From an uncultured Chloroflexus sp. (GTDB lineage: Bacteria > Chloroflexota > Chloroflexia > Chloroflexales > Chloroflexaceae), in assembly GCF_937129525.1 (NCBI RefSeq), contig NZ_CAKZNK010000079.1:1-64000 (forward strand): a stretch of 64,000 nt of DNA, given 5' to 3'. How positions within the stretch are numbered: position 1 is the first letter of the stretch; every line of letters starts with the position of its first letter. The translations under genes were made by a program, and so were the position numbers. Under the pieces are notes generated by a model, which made no database searches, had not been told where the DNA came from, and was given only the letters and a program-made list of their open reading frames with translations. Of this stretch, positions 60,069 to 64,000 are shown in pieces.

Positions 60069-60160
60069 CTGCGGCAACATCATCTATGCACATCTTGCAT
60101 GTCGTTCAACTCTACTGCGGCAACATCATCTATGCACATCTTGCATGTCGTTCAACTCTA
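60069..60160. repeat. 46-base tandem duplication over the start of a glycosyltransferase gene
   Basis: 60069-60114 and 60115-60160 are identical 46-base units. Each contains an ATG followed by the codons for MHILHVVQLY. Because 46 is not a multiple of three, the upstream ATG (60086) is out of frame with the enzyme; only the second (60132) leads into it. Confidence 0.92.
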
Positions 60161-61409
60161 CTGGCCTGCGCCGAGTGGCGCAGCGCGCTATTTTCAGGAA
60201 ATCGGCGCGCGACTGGCTGCCGAAGGGCATCGCGTGACGGTACTGGCAACCGATGCCTTCGATCTCGAACATCTCTGGATGGCAGGGAAACGGCATATTG
60301 CCGAACCAATCGGCTCGCGCGATGGCGTGCAGATCCGACGGCTAGCAGTGCGTCGTCTGCCTGGCCCCTCGCTGATCTACCCGATTATCCGTCGGCTGAT
60401 GGTCGAGGTTGGTCGCATTGGCCGGCCTGGCATACCTCTGTTGCGGCGACTGGCCACATTGACCCCTCAATTACCCGATCTGGTCGCGACCCTGGCCGAT
60501 CCAGCGCTGGCTGATGTGGCACTGGTACACACGACCAACATTACGCTCGACTTTGCTTTGATCCCGGTAGCGCGTTGGGCGCAACAAAGAGGCACTCCTC
60601 ATCTCTGCACGCCGTTCGTTCATCTCGGCGAGCCGGGGAACGAACAAGTGGTGCGTTACTATGCGATGCCGCACCAGATCGATCTGCTACGCCAGGCGAA
60701 TCACGTGCTGACAATGACCGATCTCGAGCGGGCCTATCTCATTCGCCGCGGCGTACCCGCTGAACATATCACTACAGTGGGAGCCGGCGTGAACCCTGCC
60801 GAAGTCACCGGCGGCGACGGCAAACGGTTTTGCGCTATCCACAATATTAACGAACCGGTGGTGCTGAGCCTGGGGGTGGCCGCCTTCGACAAGGGAGCCG
60901 TACATACGCTGGACGCCATGCGACGCCTGTGGGCCCAGGGCAGTGAAGCGGTATGGGTACAGTGTGGCCCGGCTTTTGGCGGTTTCAATGCGGCAGTAGC
61001 GGCGCTGACCCCATCTGAGCAGGCGCGTGTGCGCATACTGGGATACATCGATAACGCTACGCGCCGCGATGCGCTGGCTGCCGCTGCGGTCTACGTGCAA
61101 CCATCGCGCACCGACAGCTTTGGTATCACCTATCTCGAAGCCTGGTGCAATGGTGTGCCGGTGATCGGCGCGCGGGCCGGCGGGGTACCCGCAGTGATCC
61201 GACACGGAACTGATGGCTTGCTGGTGCCGTTTGGCGATGTGCCGGCCATTGCCGCTGCCATCGATCGTTTGCTGCGCGATCGCGCGCTGGCGCAGGCGAT
61301 GGGCGCAGCCGGACAAGCGCGCGCATTGCGCGAACTGACCTGGGATGCCGTCTACCGGCGGATCAGACCGTTGTATGATGAGGTAGCGGCAGAACGCCGT
61401 CGTTTTTAG
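60132..61409 (+). CDS. Glycosyltransferase family 4
   Basis: A 425-residue GT-B transferase, separate from the cluster at 5-17 kb. The N-terminus HVVQLYWPAPSGAARYFQEIGARLAAEGH is the typical acceptor-domain start with its glycine-rich loop. The C-terminal domain contains VVLSLGVAAFDKGAVHTLDAM, YVQPSRTDSFGITYLEAWCNG (EX7E-type donor site) and GGVPAVIRHGTDGLLVPFGD. The ATG at 60132 is in the second copy of a 46-base duplication; the frame is open upstream to 60033, but that would read through the duplicated segment. No clear ribosome-binding site precedes either ATG. Confidence 0.87.
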   Translation: MHILHVVQLYWPAPSGAARYFQEIGARLAAEGHRVTVLATDAFDLEHLWMAGKRHIAEPIGSRDGVQIRRLAVRRLPGPSLIYPIIRRLMVEVGRIGRPGIPLLRRLATLTPQLPDLVATLADPALADVALVHTTNITLDFALIPVARWAQQRGTPHLCTPFVHLGEPGNEQVVRYYAMPHQIDLLRQANHVLTMTDLERAYLIRRGVPAEHITTVGAGVNPAEVTGGDGKRFCAIHNINEPVVLSLGVAAFDKGAVHTLDAMRRLWAQGSEAVWVQCGPAFGGFNAAVAALTPSEQARVRILGYIDNATRRDALAAAAVYVQPSRTDSFGITYLEAWCNGVPVIGARAGGVPAVIRHGTDGLLVPFGDVPAIAAAIDRLLRDRALAQAMGAAGQARALRELTWDAVYRRIRPLYDEVAAERRRF

Positions 61410-61438
61410 TAGAGCTGTTGCAGTGCAACGGCTCTACT
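61408..61438 (+). terminator. Terminator of the GT4 gene
   Basis: Arms of 15 bases (61408-61422 and 61424-61438) with one G-T wobble overlap the stop codon; the real loop is about five bases. CTCTTC follows. Confidence 0.65.
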
Positions 61439-61475
61439 CTCTTCACGCCAGCATCATCATCCGTCCAATGGTCGC

Positions 61476-62036
61476 TCAGTCCGCCTGGTCATTCCTCGTC
61501 AATTCCATCAAAATCCGATCATAACGCCGCCCATCCAGGAGCGTTGCTCCGCGCAGACGACCCGCTTCACGAAATCCTGCGCGCAAGTAGGAGCGATAGG
61601 CGCGCTCGTTGAAGCCATGCACCCACAGATGAATACTGTAGAGGTTGAGATAGCGAAAACCGTACTCGACCAGTAACTGCACAGCTTCGCGACCGTAGCC
61701 ACATCCCCACATAGCTTCATTGCCAATGGCAATGCCTGGCCCGGCAATGCCATGCAATAAATTAATATGGAATAAACTACATGTACCAATAAGTTGCTCA
61801 CCGTCACGCAAAACAATCGCAAATGCGCGCTGGTCATCACGATCGGCATTATTTGCCGCGATCCACTGTTGTTCTTGCTCAAGGGTAAAGCTACGTCCCT
61901 GCAAACCCAACAGCGCTGTCAGCTCTAGATCGGCAAACCACTGCGCCAGCAATGGCGCATCTTCGGCAAAGACATGACTGAGAAACACCCTTTCACCCGC
62001 CATAATGACAGGTCGCGGTCGCGATTGGTTGCTCAT
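61476..62036 (-). CDS. GNAT-family N-acetyltransferase (RimJ/RimL type)
   Basis: A 186-residue acetyltransferase. VFLSHVFAEDAPLLAQWFAD opens the fold. GYGREAVQLLVEYGFRYLNLYSIHLWVHGFNERAYRSYLRAGFREAG contains the acetyl-CoA pyrophosphate loop (here GCGYGREA, a variant of Q/RxxGxG/A) and the NxRAxxxYxxxGF element. Similar proteins modify ribosomal proteins, other proteins, or spermidine and antibiotics; substrate unknown. Monocistronic by layout. Confidence 0.87.
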   Translation of the reverse strand: MSNQSRPRPVIMAGERVFLSHVFAEDAPLLAQWFADLELTALLGLQGRSFTLEQEQQWIAANNADRDDQRAFAIVLRDGEQLIGTCSLFHINLLHGIAGPGIAIGNEAMWGCGYGREAVQLLVEYGFRYLNLYSIHLWVHGFNERAYRSYLRAGFREAGRLRGATLLDGRRYDRILMELTRNDQAD

Positions 62037-62391
62037 TTTCTTCCTCGTGACAGCTCAACTAAAACCAACGGCAGGAGACCGCAATGCGCAGCGAAATGTG
62101 GGAGAGGCGTCGCAGCGCGATTTTCTCCGCTGAAACTGGAACTTGCAGCATCTCGCTACAACCTTGAACAAGGACGGCGCACTGTTACAGGAGATGAGCG
62201 GGGACAGGTATACGTCGCCTCTCCAGCCTGCGTGCCTGGCACGAGCCAGAGCGCGCAGCGCCTCGCTACACTATCCCAATCACCCAGATGAACGATGACG
62301 CATGCTTGCTGCGCCAACTGCGCGTGAACGAGCCGCATTTGCTCTGGCGGTTCAACGTCCCAGCCATTCACACCCCGGAGCAGTCCCGATC
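62037..62391. other. Intergenic region without a recognised gene
   Basis: 355 GC-rich bases between the acetyltransferase and rsgA. A 45-codon plus-strand frame (62288-62425) lacks a ribosome-binding site and runs into the end of rsgA on the opposite strand, so it is not called. No strong hairpin or promoter was found. Confidence 0.4.
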
Positions 62392-63366
62392 TTACGCATC
62401 CTCGCTTTGCATCAAGCGAGCATAACTATCGTAGCGCGCAGACGAAATCTCACCGCGCTCGACTGCGGCACGCACTGCGCAATTTGGTTCGTGTAAATGG
62501 GTGCAGCCAGCAAAATAACACCCATCGAGGAAGGGACGAAATTCGCGGAAGCACCAGGCCAGATCTTTCGGTGGCAGGTTCCACAAGCCAATCTCACGAA
62601 TACCCGGCGTATCGGCAACATAACCGCCACCCGGCATATCGAGCGGGATGAGTTCGGCGACGGTCGTAGTGTGACGACCTTTGGTCAAACGTTCACTCAC
62701 TTCGCCAGTGCGCAGGTTAAGACCAGGCTGAATAGCGTTGAGCAAACTACTCTTGCCTACCCCTGACTTACCGGTGACAACACTGATCTTACCGGCCAGT
62801 CGGTCGCGCAGTTCGGCAATCCCTTCACCGCTAACGATGCTGGTGTAGACGACAGGATAACCGATCTGCTCATAGGGCTGAAACATCGCCGCTGCGGTTT
62901 CACGACCAACGAGATCGATCTTGGTGGCAACAATAATCACCGGCAGCTCGCTATGCTCGCAGATCACCAGGTAGCGGTCGAGCATGCGTGGGGTGAAATC
63001 GGGTTTGGCGCAAGCAAAGACCAGCAATACCTGATCAACGTTGGCAACAATCACGTCCTCTTTATAAGCTCCGCGCGACCCGGCGGCGCGGCGCGCCAGC
63101 CGGCTACGACGCGGCAAAACCGCTTCAATCGCTCCCTGACCATTGCCCACCGGTGTTACTTCTACCTGATCACCAATCACTACCAGATCGGTCGCTTGCC
63201 GCTCCTTCTTCAGCCGTCCCCGCAGGCGACATTCAAGCACGCCTTGCTCAGTTTTGACCCAGAAGAAACCACTTTGCGCCCGCAAAACTGCGCCGATCAA
63301 CCGGTTAGCAGCTTCTGACGGCGGTGGTTCGATCAGTTCGGCAGCAACTTTACGACTCAGACTCAT
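62392..63366 (-). CDS. rsgA: Ribosome small-subunit-dependent GTPase RsgA
   Basis: A 324-residue circularly permuted GTPase that checks maturation of the 30S ribosome. N-terminal OB-fold (about 25-95) is followed by the rotated G motifs: G4 (VATKIDLVG) comes first, then G1 (VVTGKSGVGKSSLLNAI), G2 region (GRHTTT) and G3 (VADTPGIREIGL). The C-terminal zinc knuckle is CYFAGCTHLHEPNC. The permuted order is normal for this family. The adjacent 89-residue gene overlaps its start by 17 bases. Confidence 0.94.
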   Translation of the reverse strand: MSLSRKVAAELIEPPPSEAANRLIGAVLRAQSGFFWVKTEQGVLECRLRGRLKKERQATDLVVIGDQVEVTPVGNGQGAIEAVLPRRSRLARRAAGSRGAYKEDVIVANVDQVLLVFACAKPDFTPRMLDRYLVICEHSELPVIIVATKIDLVGRETAAAMFQPYEQIGYPVVYTSIVSGEGIAELRDRLAGKISVVTGKSGVGKSSLLNAIQPGLNLRTGEVSERLTKGRHTTTVAELIPLDMPGGGYVADTPGIREIGLWNLPPKDLAWCFREFRPFLDGCYFAGCTHLHEPNCAVRAAVERGEISSARYDSYARLMQSEDA

Positions 63367-63619
63367 CGATGCGCACCTCCAGACGATGAACTCCTAGCAG
63401 ATCGAAGGCCATCGACACAATCCGTTCAATCAACGACGCCGACGGCAGAGCGTTGGGAGTGGCCGCATATAGTGTCGTTTGCGCTTGTTGTTGGCGCCCC
63501 GAAGGAGGCGGATAGTATGATAATGAGCCATCACGCTCAAGAATAATCACTGCTGTTCCCTCCACGTTTAGCGTTTGAAAACGATGGCGAGCAGTACCGA
63601 TGGCGTTATGGTCTTCCAT
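63350..63619 (-). CDS. Small protein of unknown function upstream of rsgA
   Basis: An 89-residue protein not assigned to a family. The N-terminal half (HRFQTLNVEGTAVIILERDGSLSYYPPP) looks like short beta strands, and the C-terminal part (LIERIVSMAFDLLGVHRLEVRIDE) like a helix and a strand. Its end overlaps the rsgA start by 17 bases in another frame, which supports translation and coupling with rsgA. The upstream context AAAGGGTTTACTCAG before the ATG offers an acceptable ribosome-binding site. Confidence 0.65.
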   Translation of the reverse strand: MEDHNAIGTARHRFQTLNVEGTAVIILERDGSLSYYPPPSGRQQQAQTTLYAATPNALPSASLIERIVSMAFDLLGVHRLEVRIDESES

Positions 63620-63686
63620 CTGAGTAAACCCTTTCTATCGGCATTGATTGCCCTGCTTCATCGAACGTCCGCTACGTGAAGGGAAC

Positions 63687-63720
63687 AAAAAGGCTGTGGC
63701 CCACACGCTGCGCCACAGCC
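63687..63720 (-). terminator. Intrinsic terminator of the small peptide gene
   Basis: Stem GGCTGTGGC/GCCACAGCC (63692-63700 and 63712-63720) followed on the minus strand by TTTTTGTTCCC. A second hairpin with 9-bp arms GGCGGGCTG/CAGCCCGCC (about 63729-63767) stands between it and the peptide stop. Confidence 0.8.
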
Positions 63721-63788
63721 AAACATAAGGCGGGCTGCAGGCGCTATCTTGCTTCCCACAGCCCGCCGGTCTTCCAGGTTGATCCTGT

Positions 63789-63887
63789 TTAGCTCGTGCT
63801 GTGAGAAGCCCCTTCTGCGTCAGCGGAGTCGCTCGACACCATCAAGACTCTGACAATTGGTGTAGCGAGATTGAATATCGGTGTCAT
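63789..63887 (-). CDS. Putative 32-residue peptide gene
   Basis: A short frame too small for ordinary gene finding but fully equipped. It has a near-consensus promoter (63928-63956), a GAGGAGGAG ribosome-binding site (63892-63900) at good distance from the ATG, a TAA stop and an intrinsic terminator downstream. The peptide begins MTPIFNLATPIVRVLMVSS, a hydrophobic first half. It ends in a polar, acidic and Ser/His/Thr-rich tail (DSADAEGASHSTS), with no cysteine. It could be a secreted signal, a precursor of a modified peptide, a regulatory leader peptide or a small membrane peptide. No modification enzyme lies inside the window. Function unknown. Confidence 0.6.
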   Translation of the reverse strand: MTPIFNLATPIVRVLMVSSDSADAEGASHSTS

Positions 63888-63927
63888 TTGACTCCTCCTC
63901 TAGCCGAATACGAACATTTGCCTGTGC

Positions 63928-63956
63928 AGCATAGCACGCCTGAATGCACCTGTCAA
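63928..63956 (-). promoter_or_regulatory. Promoter of the small peptide gene
   Basis: Minus strand TTGACA (63951-63956), 17 bases, TATGCT (63928-63933). Start near 63921, about 35 bases before the peptide ATG. Farther upstream, at the edge of the window, an inverted repeat TATATCTG/CAGATATA (63971-64000) could be an operator. Confidence 0.7.
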
Positions 63957-64000
63957 TAGGTCGAAGGTGGTATATCTGTTCACGTATACCGGCAGATATA

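Noticed and set aside
60086-60514. 142-codon frame starting at the first duplicated ATG
   Set aside because: It uses the duplicated start region and then runs out of frame through the glycosyltransferase gene with no protein-like features; kept only as a consequence of the duplication.
62288-62425. 45-codon plus-strand frame with fairly protein-like sequence
   Set aside because: No ribosome-binding site or promoter, and its end is antisense to the last codons of rsgA.
62392-63366. RsgA as a second novel circular permutation
   Set aside because: Permuted order of the G motifs is the normal, known state of RsgA/YjeQ GTPases.

Overview
The window looks like a stretch of chromosome from a filamentous anoxygenic phototroph of the genus Chloroflexus or a close relative (phylum Chloroflexota). 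This is an inference from moderate GC content, the gene repertoire, and the style of the lipoproteins, which have LAAC lipoboxes followed by valine/threonine/glutamate-rich linkers. No rRNA, tRNA, CRISPR array, integrase or insertion sequence was recognised. Almost every base is in housekeeping, envelope or transport genes.

Layout. 1-395: two leftward consensus promoters and a structured leader that ends in a terminator-like hairpin. 396-2243: accD-accA, the carboxyltransferase of acetyl-CoA carboxylase. 2565-5189: two secreted proteins, a clan-A glycoside hydrolase and a protein of unknown function. 5186-17157 (minus strand): a twelve-gene polysaccharide cluster with six glycosyltransferases, two hexapeptide acyltransferases, a NodB deacetylase, two DegT-type aminotransferases, a sugar-nucleotide epimerase/dehydratase and a Gfo/Idh/MocA oxidoreductase. 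17509-18738: sbcD without sbcC. 18810-25431 (minus): a peptide-type ABC transporter operon starting from a perfect consensus promoter. Its binding lipoprotein appears to be circularly permuted. 26049-32859: maf, an orphan NarL-type regulator, a PlsC-like acyltransferase, an epimerase, a Doc/AbrB-like toxin-antitoxin pair with a degenerate Fic motif, lysS, and greA with a leader attenuator. 33106-37436: ftsK, a small unknown gene and an M24 peptidase. 37832-41858: the potABCD polyamine transporter, then a terminator and a start-less pentapeptide-repeat remnant. 42345-46669: uvrA and an MFS exporter. 46951-54806: DnaD-like and DnaC-like primosomal genes that overlap, argF, a 1091-residue TPR protein, and cdaA-cdaR (c-di-AMP synthesis). 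55146-57614: gyrA. 57775-63619: a YyaL-type thioredoxin-domain protein, a GT4 glycosyltransferase, a GNAT acetyltransferase, rsgA and a small unknown gene. 63692-63956: a tiny 32-codon gene with its own promoter, strong ribosome-binding site and terminator.

Functionally, the window joins envelope and exopolysaccharide synthesis, two nutrient-uptake ABC systems, DNA maintenance (uvrA, sbcD, gyrA, ftsK, primosome) and stress or second-messenger control (greA, cdaA/cdaR, rsgA). The observations most worth a second look are the permuted solute-binding protein, the isolated small peptide gene at the right edge, the greA leader attenuator, the degenerate Doc module and several small tandem duplications that sit exactly on gene starts or ends.
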